Shown here: positions 1-11,100 of the stretch, in pieces
How positions within the stretch are numbered: position 1 is the first letter of the stretch
How the letters are laid out: the number at the start of each line of letters is the position of its first letter
Assembly: GCA_973895155.1 (NCBI GenBank)
Contig: OZ316898.1
Coordinates: forward strand, 124,001-188,000
Direction: 5' to 3'
DNA: 64,000 nucleotides
Origin: Marsupella aquatica
Taxonomy: Eukaryota; Marchantiophyta
Notes under the pieces: model-generated
Databases searched by the model: none
What the model was told of the DNA's origin: nothing
What the model saw: only the letters and a program-made list of their open reading frames with translations
Made by a program: the position numbers and the translations under genes

Positions 1-2333
1 TGGAAAAAGGGTCCTACCTCCAACTCCTCTCCAAAGATGCCGAGCACAAGTTCCCCACACATCTCACCATACTCCATGGCTCTATTCTTAGCGTAGGTGG
101 AGTAAGTAGAAGTGATCGGCATCGCCCATCGCGGCCTCTGCTCCCAAGCCGTCTTGCGGATCTCTTCAATCGTGGCTAGAGGTTTGCTTCCTTTTTCGGC
201 TAGCCGCCTGATGTCCTCCGGCCAATCTCCTCCTGGTAAATCCTTTTCCCTAGCCAGGGCTGCCTCCTCTTCCTGCCTGATTCGCTCCTGAAATTCCTGC
301 ACCGTCTGTTTTATGCCGTCAAAGCTTGGGGGAGCAACATCTGGTGGGGGAGACTCAGGGCTACTCTGCTGGTTGGGGTCCCCTCGCACTACCCTTGGAA
401 GTGTGGGGACAAACCGGCCACAGGTCCTTACTCCTGGAACGTGATGGTCCGACCCATAGCCGGAATTATCATGGCTGCAGTCCTCCACTGCCTCCTCTAC
501 TTCTTGGATGTCCGGCTTCTCCCTCTCCTCTTCGTCGGTAGGAGCTTCAGGCAATTCTGCCTCAGATTCGGAGCTTGAGACTCCCACATACATTCGAACA
601 CCTGGCTTGGATTCCGGCCTGATTCTCTCCTTGTCTCCAGCAAAGGGGTTTTCTCTTGTGAGCCGGTGTAGGCCTACCTCTGTAGTAGTGTCCTGCATTG
701 TTGCCGTTGCCGTTGTCGTTGCCGATGCCGATCTCTTTTCTTTCTCCAATAGTTTCAGCAGACTCTGCATGCCTGGTTGCTGCATCGGCAAGTCCTCCTT
801 CCTGGGCCTAAACACCTGCTCGATCGTAGGGCTAACAGGTGGTTGAGGCTTCTCAGCCAACGGCCTCGGCGTTGGAGCTTCCTCGGGTGCCCTTACCTGC
901 AGGGGAAGTATTGGGGCAAAAGTCTGACCTCTCGCATACCGGCACAACAGCGGCATGTGATAGCCAAGCCGCGACACGCTCCCCATGCCGATTACCTGCT
1001 GCTCCTCCTTTAAGATCTTCTTCAATTGGTTGAGGAGGTACCCGTTGTAGTCCCGGCTTGGGTCTGGCCTCTCTGCCAGATAGATCTGTGCCTTGCCGAT
1101 CTCTGCCCTCGGCAAGTTACAATGCATGGTCACCCGCAAGAAGTCGATCATCTCTCCTATGTGCGGGTTGGTGCAGGTGTTCCGGAAGAAGCCATTCTTC
1201 GTTGATGGCCCGGGGAACGACCGGAACTCCTTGTCAAGCAAGGTCTTCCTGGTATCAACTTTGGTCTTATTGCCTATCGGCAAGCCAAACACTTCGGCAA
1301 TTACTTTGGGAGTAAGATAGAAATCCTTCCCATATATCCTCGTGCAATTGGTCTTGGGTTCCCATGACCCCACGAATTCTAATAGGTCTGACTTCGGTAC
1401 CTCCGGCTTCAGCCATGGTAATCTTACAAAGGCCTCTAAGCCGGATCCGGCCATGAAGCCTTGGTACTTCTTGGTCTGCATGGCCGTAAAGCATGCATCC
1501 TCCTCCCGTGCAAAATGTAGTTGCACCTCCACCGGTAGGGTTGCCGCCCAGCCCTTCCAGGTGTCATCCCTGGTTGGAATGGCCTTGATGGGATCGACCT
1601 CCTCCTCTTCGGCTTCTCCCTGCCTCCTGCTCTGCTGCTCGGCTGACTTCTTTGGTGCCGCCGACCTCGTTCTTTTTGCTGGGGTGGCTTCATCGTTGAT
1701 GGCTCCCTTCCTCTTCATCTCTGCTGCCGTGGAGGTTTCTCCTAGCACCGTTGCCTGGGTCCACCTTTCCGTGCTACCCTTTAATTCCCAGTGTATGTCG
1801 TTGCAGTTCTTGATGGCCTCTCGGATGCCGACGACGCTGTCTTTGCAAAACAGAAGATCGTCGAGTTGATTGGAAGTAGGCATCCACAGGAACTCGTCCT
1901 TGATGAGTTCGCCTCCTAAGAAAGCCGTCTTCTGCAGCTCCCACAATCGAGCGAGCTCCTGCCGTTCTCGAGCTGCCCTTTCTGATTCCTCATCCTCGTA
2001 AGTCTTGATGTACTCAGTTGCCCGTTCGAACAGGCATCCCCATAAATGTGCCGCTTGATTGACATTGCTCATACCCTCCTTAGGTCGATCGTCGGTATCT
2101 ACTCTCTCCCCGAGTGCTTGCCTAAGCAGCTGATAGTAGTTGGCCTCCCGTAGTCGTCTGCCTAGTTCGTGCTCGCAAATGAGCCACCATCTCCTGCAAG
2201 CGCTCCTTACCCCTCTCCTCTGCCGGTCCTTCTTCCCGTTGATCCTTCCTAGCCGCCGACGCTTAACGCGCCCTAACCCTAATCGATTTTTCACCCTCAG
2301 CGTCCTTACCTCCAGCCTCGGCCCGGGTTCCAT
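1..2333 (-). CDS. LTR1-encoded protein, N-terminal 777 codons (open, runs off window)
   Basis: The minus-strand frame starts at the ATG at 2333 (Met-Glu-Pro-Gly-Pro), the start conserved in all LTR1 copies. I could read it to base 1 without meeting a stop. It matches the gene at 58145-61744 residue by residue with scattered substitutions: the basic N-terminus, the Lys/Arg-rich KRTRSAAPKK stretch, the LPW...GLPIG...NGFFRNTC domain (roughly residues 300-400) and the acidic, Pro-rich middle. The coiled coil would lie beyond base 1. Frames on the opposite strand here are shadows. The function is unknown; the domain resembles the putative plant transposon protein family often carried as an extra ORF by plant gypsy elements. 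That resemblance is by pattern, not by search. Confidence 0.7.
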   Translation of the reverse strand, partial: MEPGPRLEVRTLRVKNRLGLGRVKRRRLGRINGKKDRQRRGVRSACRRWWLICEHELGRRLREANYYQLLRQALGERVDTDDRPKEGMSNVNQAAHLWGCLFERATEYIKTYEDEESERAARERQELARLWELQKTAFLGGELIKDEFLWMPTSNQLDDLLFCKDSVVGIREAIKNCNDIHWELKGSTERWTQATVLGETSTAAEMKRKGAINDEATPAKRTRSAAPKKSAEQQSRRQGEAEEEEVDPIKAIPTRDDTWKGWAATLPVEVQLHFAREEDACFTAMQTKKYQGFMAGSGLEAFVRLPWLKPEVPKSDLLEFVGSWEPKTNCTRIYGKDFYLTPKVIAEVFGLPIGNKTKVDTRKTLLDKEFRSFPGPSTKNGFFRNTCTNPHIGEMIDFLRVTMHCNLPRAEIGKAQIYLAERPDPSRDYNGYLLNQLKKILKEEQQVIGMGSVSRLGYHMPLLCRYARGQTFAPILPLQVRAPEEAPTPRPLAEKPQPPVSPTIEQVFRPRKEDLPMQQPGMQSLLKLLEKEKRSASATTTATATMQDTTTEVGLHRLTRENPFAGDKERIRPESKPGVRMYVGVSSSESEAELPEAPTDEEEREKPDIQEVEEAVEDCSHDNSGYGSDHHVPGVRTCGRFVPTLPRVVRGDPNQQSSPESPPPDVAPPSFDGIKQTVQEFQERIRQEEEAALAREKDLPGGDWPEDIRRLAEKGSKPLATIEEIRKTAWEQRPRWAMPITSTYSTYAKNRAMEYGEMCGELVLGIFGEELEVGPFF

Positions 2334-2448
2334 GGTTGCCCCTAATTGTTTATATTTTCCTTGTTTTGTCCCTATACTAAGGTGTTCCTAGGGTGCCTTC
2401 CTGCTTTACCCACTTAACTGGCCGAGTGATTCCTGTCTAGGCATCACA
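1..2448 (-). mobile_element. LTR1 copy (5' part), truncated by window start
   Basis: This is the left-pointing 5' part of a family-1 LTR (LTR1). Its terminal sequence, read on the minus strand from 2448, starts TGTGATGCCTAGACAGG, the same start as the solo LTRs at 4595 and 58030. It continues through the short leader into the LTR-encoded reading frame and leaves the window at base 1. The right flank begins gcaaa at 2449, the expected place for a target-site duplication, but the other end lies outside the window. It could be a solo LTR or one LTR of a full element. Confidence 0.85.
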
Positions 2449-2461
2449 GCAAACTACAACC

Positions 2462-2650
2462 AGACTTATGCCAAGATGAATAACATGGAGTCTGAGGTCG
2501 TAGCGGAGCTTGACAAGGAGCTAAGAGCAACCCAGGAGGAGAGGGCTACCACCAAGAAGGAATTGGAGGAAGCCCACAGGGAATTGGAGGAAGCCAAAAA
2601 TGAGCTGGAGAAGGCACGTAAAGACCTGGATGAGACCCAGGAGGAGTTGG
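2462..2650 (+). pseudogene. LTR1 ORF coiled-coil fragment
   Basis: A short plus-strand piece of the LTR1 gene, corresponding to about 60985-61175 in the intact copy. It encodes the heptad-rich Glu/Lys/Leu coiled coil (for example KELEEAHRELEEAKNELE). Both ends are lost: the left one to the LTR1 copy ending at 2448, the right one to the N gap. It is opposite in strand to the LTR1 pieces on both sides. Confidence 0.7.
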
Positions 2651-2750
2651 NNNNNNNNNNNNNNNNNNNNNNNNNNNNNNNNNNNNNNNNNNNNNNNNNN
2701 NNNNNNNNNNNNNNNNNNNNNNNNNNNNNNNNNNNNNNNNNNNNNNNNNN
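2651..2750. other. Assembly gap (100 N)
   Basis: Exactly 100 N, the conventional scaffold gap of unknown size. It joins a plus-strand LTR1 coiled-coil fragment to a minus-strand LTR1 N-terminal fragment. The true sequence between them, and whether the two pieces are neighbours at all, cannot be known from this window. Confidence 0.98.
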
Positions 2751-3231
2751 ACAGAAGATCGTCGAGTTGATTGGAAGTAGGCGTCCACAGGAACTCATCC
2801 TTGATGAGTTTGCCTCCTAAGAAAGCCGTCTTCTGCAGCTCCCACAATCGAGCGAGCTCCTGCCGTTCTCGAGCTGCCCTTTCTGACTCCTCGTCCTTGT
2901 AAGTCTTGATGTACTCAGTTGCCCGTTCGAACAGGCATCCCCAGAAATGTGCCGCTTGATTGACGTTGCTCATACCCTCCTTAGGTCGATCGTCGGTATC
3001 TATTCTCTCCCCGAGTGCTTGCCTAAGCAGCTGACAGTAGTTGGCCTCCCGTAGTCGTCTGCCTAGTTCGTGCTCGCAAATGAGCCACCATCTCCTGCAA
3101 GCGCTCCTTACCCCTCTCCTCTGCCGGTCCTTCTGCCCGTTGATCCTTCCTAGCCGCCGACGCTTAACGCGCCCTAACCCTAATCGGGTTTTCACCCTCA
3201 GCCTTACCTCCGGCCTCTGCCCGGGTTCCAT
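2751..3231 (-). pseudogene. LTR1-encoded protein, N-terminal fragment
   Basis: About 160 codons of the LTR1 protein, from the conserved Met-Glu-Pro start to the QLDDLL motif, ending at the assembly gap. There is no internal stop, so the gene may be intact in the unsequenced part. Differences from the intact copy are single residues. Confidence 0.65.
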
Positions 3232-3346
3232 GGTTGCCCCTAATTGTTTATATTTTCCTTGTTTTGTCCCTATACTAAGGTGTTCCTAGGGTGCCTTCCT
3301 GCTTTACCCACTTAACCGGCCGAGTGATTCCTGTCTAGGCATCACA
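2751..3346 (-). mobile_element. LTR1 copy, 5' end, cut by gap; inserted in G1 integrase region
   Basis: The minus-strand LTR1 start (TGTGATGCC read from 3346) abuts G1 pol coding at 3347, so an LTR1 or LTR1-bearing element inserted into G1. It includes the 115-nt LTR leader and an LTR1 reading frame from the ATG at 3231 that stays open to the gap (about 160 codons). One copy of the expected duplication would be acctt at 3347-3351; the partner is out of view. Confidence 0.75.
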
Positions 3347-4594
3347 ACCTTCCTTATGTAGGTGACCCTGTATCATGACGTAAGGCCCGGCTTTCCGTAA
3401 AAACACAGCGGCGGCCTCCTGATTGATGCCGTCAGGGATGCGGCCCGTTAAAAGGAAGGTGATTATTGAGCCGTACCATGTTGGTGTCCCTTCCCCCACG
3501 TGGAACAACTCCTCATCCGGAAAAATATCATCAATTGGCTGATCGACTGGTACGCCGTCCAGTCGTGAAAAGAAATCGGCATTGAGGTGTACCCTTCCTG
3601 GCCGAACCCGAACTTTGTAATTAAATTCCTGGAGAAGTAGCACCCACCGGGCTATCCGTCCTGTCACATCCGCTTTGTTGACCATGTACTTCAGGCTATC
3701 ATGATCCGTGTGGAAAATGACCTTGTAGCCTAGCAGATAGTGTCGGAACTTTTTACACGAGTAGATTATTCCCAAAGCTTCTTGATCAGTGGGGGAATAA
3801 TTCTTTTCGGTTGCAAATAGTTGACGGCTAGCGAAATAGATGGGGTGATCACGTCCATCCTCATCTAGCTGACTAAGTACGGATCCGATACAGAACCCTG
3901 ACACATCGACATACACGTGGAACTCCTTATTCCAGTCTGGGGTGACCATGATAGGCGCGGTGGTGAGTCGTTTACGGAGTTCCTCGAAAGCAATCCGTCT
4001 TCGGGGTGTCTCCTCAACCACTGCGTCCTTCTTCATCATCTCAGTTAAGGGCAACGCAATTTTGGCAAAGTCTTTAATGAACCGGCGGTAATACCCTACG
4101 CAGCCCAAGAAGGATCGTACTGCTTTTTGATCCAAGGGGAACACCACCGCCATCTAGGCCGCAACTTTCTCTTGGTCCACCTCAATGCCCCGTTTGGACA
4201 CACGATGCCTGAGTAACACCCCCTCCTCTACCCCGAAGAAGCATTTGGCGGGATGTAGTTTGAGGTTAACATCTCGGCATCGTTGCAACATTCTTCGTAG
4301 GTGTTCGGGGTGCATGGCAACGGTTCCGAAGATGGCAAAGTCATCGATAAATATCTCCAAAAATTCCCGTAGGAAATCGTGGAAGATATTCATCATAAGG
4401 CGCTGAAACATGGCCGGGGCGCTACACAGACCAAAAGGCATCCTCCGAAATGCGAACGTCCCCCACTCCGTAGTGAAAGTTGTTTTGAGCTGATCCGCGA
4501 GACGAATCCAGATTTGGTTATAACCTGAATACCCGTCAAGAAATGTATAGATTTCATTTCGGGCCACCATATCTAGAACCATATCCGTGAATGG
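3347..4594 (-). pseudogene. pol: Gypsy element G1: RT C-terminal half and RNase H
   Basis: This continues the reverse transcriptase cut at 8103. The frame resumes exactly where the other half stops (after LPF), with TDMVLDM, the RT active-site block FIDDFAIFG, and SFLGCVGYYRRFIKDFAK. It then runs through RNase H (YVDVSGFCIGS, TDQEALG, HTDHDSLKY) to the start of the integrase N-terminal region. One in-frame TAG lies at 4154-4156. At 3346/3347 the gene is truncated by an LTR1 insertion, so the integrase is not in this window. The RT family is Ty3/gypsy, and the FIDDF active site resembles the Athila/Tat branch. Not functional as it stands. Confidence 0.88.
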
Positions 4595-4709
4595 TGTCAT
4601 GCCTAGACAGGAATCACTCGACCAGTTAAGTGGGTAAAGCAGGAATGCACCCTAGGAACACCTTAGTATAGGGACAAAACAAGGAAAATATAAACCATTA
4701 GGGGCAACC

Positions 4710-7199
4710 ATGGAACCCGGGCCGAGGCCGGAGGTAAGGACGCTGAGGGTGAAAACTCGATTAGGGTTAGGGCGCGTTAAGCGTTGGCGGCTAGGAAGAA
4801 GGACCGGCAGAGGAGAGGGGTAAGGAGCGCTTGCAGGAGATGGTGGCTCATTTGCGAGCACGAACTAGGCAGACGACTACGGGAGGCCAACTACTGTCAG
4901 CTGCTTAGGCAAGCACTCGGGGAGAGAGTAGATACCGACGATCGACCTAAGGACGGTATGAGCAACGTCAATCAAGCGGCACATTTCTGGGGATGCCTGT
5001 TCGAACGGGCAACTGAGTACATCAAGACTTACGAGGACAAGGAATCAGAAAGGGAGCTCGAGAATGGCAGGAGCTCACTCGATTGTGGGAGCTGCAGAAG
5101 ACGGCTTTCTTAGGAGGCGAACTCATCAAGGACGAGTTCCTGTGGACGCCTACTTCCAATCAACTCGACGATCTTCTGTTTTGCAAAGACAGCGTCGTCG
5201 GCATCCGAGAAGCCATCAAGAACTGCAACGACATACACTGGGAATTAAAGGGTAGCACGGAAAGGTGGACCCAGGCAACGGTGCTAGGAGAAACCTCCAC
5301 GGCAGCAGAGATGAAGAGGAAGGGAGCCGTCAACGATGAAGCCACCCCGGCAAAAAGAACAAGGTCGGCGGCACCAAAGAAGCCAGCCGAGCAGCAGAGC
5401 AGGAGGCAGGGAGAAGCCGAAGAGGAGGAGGTCGATCCCATCAAGGCCATTCCAACCAGGGATGACACCTGGAAGGGCTGGGCGGCAACCCTACCGGTGG
5501 AGGTGCAACTACATTTTGCACAGGAGGAGGATGCATGCTTCACGGCCATGCAGACCAAGAAGTACCAAGGCTTCATGGCCGGATCCGGCTTAGAGGCCTT
5601 TGTAAGATTACCATGGCTGAAGCCGGAGGTACCGGAGTCAGACCTATTAGAATTCGTGGGGTCATGGGAACCCGAGACCAATTGCACGAGGATATATGGG
5701 AAGGATTTCTATCTTACTTCCAAGGTAATTGCCGAAGTATTTGGCTTGCCAATAGGCAATAAGACCAAAGTTGATACCAGGAAGACCTTGCCTGACAAGG
5801 AGTTCCGGTCGTTCCCCGGGCCATCAACAAAGAATGGCTTCTTCCGGAACACCTGCACCAACCTGCACATAGGAGAGATGATCGACTTCTTGCGAGTGAC
5901 CATGCATTGTAACTTGCCGAGGGCAGAGATCGGCAAGGCACAGGTCTATCTGGCAGAAAGGCCAGACCCAAGCCGGGACTACAACGGATACCTCCTCAAC
6001 CAATTGAAGAAGATCTTAAAGGAGGAGCAGCAGGTAATCGGCATGGGGAGCATGTCGCGGCTTGGCTATCACATGCCGCTGTTGTGCCGGTATGCCAGAG
6101 GTCAGACTTTTGCCCCAGTACTTCCCCTGCAGGTAAGGGCACCCGAGGAAGCTCCAACGCCGAGGCCATTGGCTGAGAAGCCTCAACCACCTGTTAGCCC
6201 TGCGATCGAGCAGGTGTTTAGGCCCAGGAAGGAGGACTTGCCGATGCAGCAACCAGGCATGCAGAGTCTGCTGAAACTACTGGAGAAAGAAAAGAAATCG
6301 GCATCGGCAACAACAACGGCAACGGCAACAATGCAGGACACTACTATAGAGGTAGGCCTACACCGGCTCACAAGAGAAAACCCCTTTGCTGGAGACAAGG
6401 AGAGAATCAGGCCGGAATCCAAGCCAGGTGTTCGAATGTACGTGGGAACCTCAAGCTCCGAATCTGAGGCAGAATTGCCTGAAGCTCCTACCGACGAAGA
6501 GGAGAGGGAGAAGCCGGACGTCCAAGAAGTAGAGGAGGCAGTGGAGGACTGCAGCCATGATAATTCCGGCTATGGGTCGGACCATCACGTTCCAGGAGTA
6601 AGGACATGTGGCCGGTTTGTCCCCACACTTCCAAGGGTAGTGCGAGGGGACCCCAACCAGCAGAGTAGCCCTGAGTCTCCCCCACCAGATGTTGCTCCCC
6701 CGAGCTTTGACGGCATAAAATAGACGGTGCAGGAATTTCAGGAGCGAATCAGGCAGGAAGAGGAGGCAGCCCTGGCTAGGGAAAAGGATTTACCAGGAGG
6801 AGATTGGCCGGAGGACATCAGGCGGCTAGCCAAAAAAAGAGTAATCCGACTCCACAAGCCGTGGTGACCAAGGAGGTAGAACCAGCACCATCCTCCGGCA
6901 TGAATACGGCAATAGATCCCGCTATCATCACAGGTGGGGGTGGTGCGGCCCAAGCCGAACTACTCAGTAATAAGACCGGTATTCCAGATCCGCCTCTTGA
7001 GCAGGCCGGGGAGACCGTAGCCGAGGCTGAGGCCGTAACCGATTCCCGAGCCGATGCCGACGCCGATGGTGGACCCAGTCAGGCCGATGGAGAGTTGACT
7101 CAGTCAAGGGCAGGTAATCTGTCAGAGAATGAACCTACGGTAGTGGCTGAGGAGGAAGCGTTGGGGGCGTCCATTAAGGATCCACCACCGGTGTCGTGA
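4710..7199 (+). pseudogene. LTR1-encoded protein, broken copy
   Basis: It starts at the conserved ATG (4710) and ends at the TGA at 7197-7199 in the usual place. Three kinds of damage are visible: a small deletion near 4797, a 1-base deletion near 5055 that shifts the frame, and a nonsense codon TAG at 6721-6723 where other copies have CAG. In addition, the coiled coil is deleted at about 6832. The long open stretch 5083-6723 keeps the LPW...GLPIG...NGFFRNTC domain. Non-functional. Confidence 0.85.
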
Positions 7200-8102
7200 C
7201 GGTGCAAGGGCGCCGTTCCTTTTAGGGAGGGCGGACGTGGAGGGAGGAGGCGTGAGTGGGCAGGGCGGGCGCTGATCTCCAAGTTTAGGATTAGGATCAG
7301 GACCAGGAGCGGCCCTGACACTTAGCTTAGTGGGATTGCGGTCCCACTGGTAGGAGCAACACTTGTGCTCCTGCCTTGCTGTACATAGGTAGATTCGGGC
7401 AAGTAGATTACTGTTAAGTAGATTAGGCTTACGATGCAAAGAATGGCGGATCCACTACCAGGATAAGTACCTGGGCAGCGGGGAGCTCAGGGCCTCTTCT
7501 TTAGCAAGTTTTTAGTGTGCACCAGCCGGGCTGGGATCAAGTAGTACGAGAAGCTCTCGGTTAGTCATACAGTGACCCTTGTGTATATTCATGTTTCCTC
7601 ATGCCTAAGAGCTGAATAGAGTTGGCCTCACGGCTTAGTTCGCAGAGCTTGTGTATGAGATGTACTGTTTGTATGGCAAGTGCATGGTATGACTCAGTCA
7701 GAATGAGTCATTTTGCTATTTGTGTGTCGCATTAACTTGTGTGAAGAGTGCCCACATCAACCAAAAGGAAGGAAAGTAAGCAGGGGAGTGAGAGTTGGAT
7801 GTGTCGAGCTGAGAGAGGTCTTAGCGGCTTAACCAAGCCTATTGGGGATCATTCCGGCGGCGGAATCCAAACATACCTAACAAGACGGAAGGGGAAGGCC
7901 TAGATTAGGCCGGCTACGTATCTCATGACCCGATGAAGGATCTGTCCAGTATATGTGTGTAAAATGTTAATAGTAGTAGTAGAAGGTTAGCAGCGTCCCA
8001 TGCCGCTAAGCCGAGGAAACGGCCTCGCCAAGCGCGAAACCTGCGGGAATCGGCTTGAGCTGGGGGGTTTCTTGGGTTTAGGGAGCCATGGGACGCACCA
8101 CA
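7200..8102 (+). repeat. LTR1 3' non-coding part
   Basis: About 0.9 kb of LTR1 downstream of the gene, conserved in all copies (compare 50567-51480, 55569-56460 and 61745-62665). It contains a pair of TGA(C/G)TCA boxes at 7690-7710. Near the end, an inverted repeat pairs GCGTCCCATG (from about 7995) with CATGGGACGC just before the LTR terminus. No convincing ORF. I could not assign U3, R and U5 from the sequence alone. Confidence 0.75.
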
Positions 8103-11100
8103 AATGGTAATGGGTAATGGTCTTTTCGGGTTGCGTCATTCAGCTTACGGTAGTCCTGACAGATACGAATCTTAGGTTTTCCATCCGTACCTCCCTTCTT
8201 TGGTACAATGACAATGGGAGAGACCCAGTCGCTGGCCATTACCGGGTAAATGATATCGGCGGCAAGGAGACGATCAATTTCCTCCTTCACTAAGATGGAG
8301 TACCTCGGATTCATGCGATGTTGTCGCTGTCGTACCGCATGGGCTCCTAGGTTCAGATCGATCGTGTGTTCTCCCAACTCGGGGGAGACGCCTGTTAAAT
8401 CATGATGACTCCATGCAAACACATCTTCATATTCCTTGAGCAAAGCTTGGATGGATTTTTCAGCCTTCCCCGTCAGAGCGTGGCCCAGGTTAAAAGATTT
8501 GTCCATCCCAATAGTGTACTTCCGGTAGTGCTCCTTCCTGATGACTTCAACCTGGTTTCGCAGACTCGGGTCCAGGCTCGCGTCAAGCTCAGCTAACCGA
8601 ACTCCTCCGTACATGGGTGGGACCAGGATTGGTCTCGGGATGGGGTTTACTTCCTCCAATTGCGGAATGGACGGATCCCATGAGACTCGCTTCTTATGTC
8701 TCGGTCTCGAGTTTTCGGCCTCAGGCGGTTGTTGGGCTGGTTCATGGTTACGAGGCTCTGAAATGGAAGGAGTAGCCTCGGCTCCCTGCTTAGCTGGAGC
8801 CGTGTCCTCCGTCTCGACGAGTTTTTCGTGCATTTCCTCATCCCCGACAGTAGATGTGCTTGGGGTGGACTCAATGGCAGCCCTCGGGTAATTTAGGAGA
8901 TGTGTTTCGCGGGTTGCTTCAATTCCAAAGACATCTTCCTCGGATAGGGACGAGATGAGTTCGATCATATTGAGTTCCTCTTCCTCCGAGGTCTCCGAAT
9001 CATATTCCTCGGGTCCTTGTGGGGTTTCTCCCTGATAATCGTCCATTGCCCAGGATACCCGTACGGTGGGTTCCCCGAACCGTAGCTCCTTCTTTCCCCA
9101 ATCCGTGACTACGCGGCCACCGTACAACCACGGCCTGCCCAGAAGAACCGGGTAAGAGGAGGGACGAACCGGCCTCATGACTAAGAAGTTGAGATAGAAC
9201 TCTACCCCTCCCACCAGAGTGAGCACTCGTGTGAGCATGCCTAATGGGAGGACCCTTGCCCCGTTTGCTAATCTGATAGCTCGGGCCGTGGGTTGATACG
9301 TGAGGTATCCTAATTTGACTGACGTTTCTTCAGTCATGATGTTGACTCCCGCTCCTCCGTCTACAAGAACCATCTTGATGGTACAATTATTAATTTCGAT
9401 CGAGATGTCCGGCGCTCCAAGGTCCTCGCATATCATGTTGTAGTCCGCGATCCCAACTCGGGGTAGTCTCCTCCTTCGGCGACCCATGAACAACTCCCTC
9501 AGTTGTCGTCTGTACTGTGGGTTGTTCTGCAGCAGTTGCCCTACCGTCGCTGTAACCGGGCAACTCTTCACGTCCTCCTTAATATCATAGTCCTCCTTTG
9601 TTTCTTTCGTTGGCTGCTGCTTGGCTTCCTCTTGTTTATCTTGCTTTTCTTGCTCCTGTCGCCGGGCTGTCTCGGCTGCTTTGATGTCCTTATCGATTGC
9701 CTTCTGATATTCCCGAGCTTCGTAAGCCTCCAGCTGTTTCTTCACCAATTCTTCGATGCGGGGGAAAAACAGCTTCGGGTCGTCCCGTCGGTAGTCATTG
9801 TCCTTTTCCGGGGGTATATTTATCGCTGGCTGCACCGGAGTAGTATCTTGCTTTTTCCTTCGTTTCTCCTCCGTCTTTTCTTCCTTCCGTTCGGCCCTTG
9901 TCGACACTCGGTAGCACTCGGCCTCGTCCAATGGATTAGGGTGTTCCGCCACGTCCACCAGATTCACCCACTCGGTGTTGTCATCTTGCCATTCTACAGC
10001 AATCATTTGGATGACTGCATCGCTCGTGACTGGTCCAGCCTGGGCCGGTCTAGCCGCGCTCGTTCGAGCAGCGATTACCAACGGACAGTTGGCCGTGGAA
10101 TGAGCCTCCGTTTTGCAAACTTGACATAGTGGGGTGCCTCGGCCATCTCCCTGACGTCTTGGTTTGGTGCATTCCCTCGCAAAGTGTCCTGGCTTTTCAC
10201 AGTTGTAACAAACCGGGGATCGCCAAATCCCTGGCTTAGGAGGGATGCTCGGATTACTGATAACCTGGAAACTCCGACCATTGCTTGGGTAGGGGTACGC
10301 AGTTCTACCCGCTAGATTACGCGGACCTACCGTTGAAATCTGGTACACGGAATCAGGAGGGTCCTCAAAGAAATACTCCGTGGACTCCGATTCGGGGCCC
10401 GGGTTGTCAACATCATCCAGCTCTACTTGGTGAACTCGGTTCTTCCACCTTGGGCATTCCTGCACCACATGGCCGGATTGGAAGCACTTTGAACACCACG
10501 CATGGGCTCGAATCTCAGATGGCTTCTTCTTCTCCACCGGCTTTTCCGCAAGATGTACTGACAGTGCTTTGAGTCGATCCGTGATTTCGTTAAGCTTGTC
10601 TGCTTCGGCAGCCTTTGGATCTGGTATCGTTCTTCGCGCCCGGGGTTTAATCTTCCCCTCCTTCTTCACTCGTCTCTTCTTCTTTTTTCTCCGGCTTTTG
10701 CTCTCCGAGTCACTTCCTGATGAACTGGAGGTAGAGGATCCGATGCTTGAAGCTGAATCCGAACTGGATTCCGTCTCTGAGCTGGACGAGGTCGAACGAT
10801 GTTTCTTCTTCTTCTTGCGTTTCTTCTTCCTCTCGTCGTCCGATTCGGAGTCACTGTCACTGAAGGTCTCGTACTTACCCTTCCTGCGGCGTGCTCGCTG
10901 GCTCCGCCGGGAGTTATAGGTGGACTCCCGGTAAGTTTCGGTGCATGCTATGGCCGCCTGCATTGAAATTGGATTATTCTGGCGTACCCAGAATTGCATA
11001 TTCATGGGCAAACCATGAAGGAACCATGTAAGCTGGAGCGCATCTCCTAGCCTGGGCCGGATCTTGGCTGCAAGTTTCTGAAACTTCTGAATGAACTTCC

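Larger units (their letters stand above)
4595..8102 (+). mobile_element. Solo LTR1 (copy A) inserted in G1 reverse transcriptase
   Basis: A complete LTR1 from TGTCATGCC to GGGACGCACCACA, flanked by the 5-bp duplication AATGG (4590-4594 and 8103-8107). Removing it with one duplication restores the G1 RT frame at LPF/TDM. It is 3,508 bp, about 1.1 kb shorter than the copy at 58030, because most of the coiled-coil part of the internal gene is deleted near 6830. No PBS, gag or pol is attached, so this is a solo LTR left by LTR-LTR recombination. Confidence 0.93.

Noticed and set aside
508-1869. Long plus-strand frames across 1-2300 (also minus-strand ones at 5160-6685 and 58606-60131)
   Set aside because: They are antisense shadows of the LTR1 gene. 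The sense frame is open and conserved between copies, while the shadows have no domain.
3170-3186. Telomere-like ccctaaccctaat in LTR1 copies
   Set aside because: Only two units, at the same place in every LTR1 copy, and coding (Leu-Gly-Leu-Gly) on the sense strand. Not a telomeric array.
9503-10129. 208-codon plus-strand frame in G1
   Set aside because: Antisense to the intact gag-pol frame. The Leu/Phe-rich composition is the complement of Lys/Glu-rich coding.
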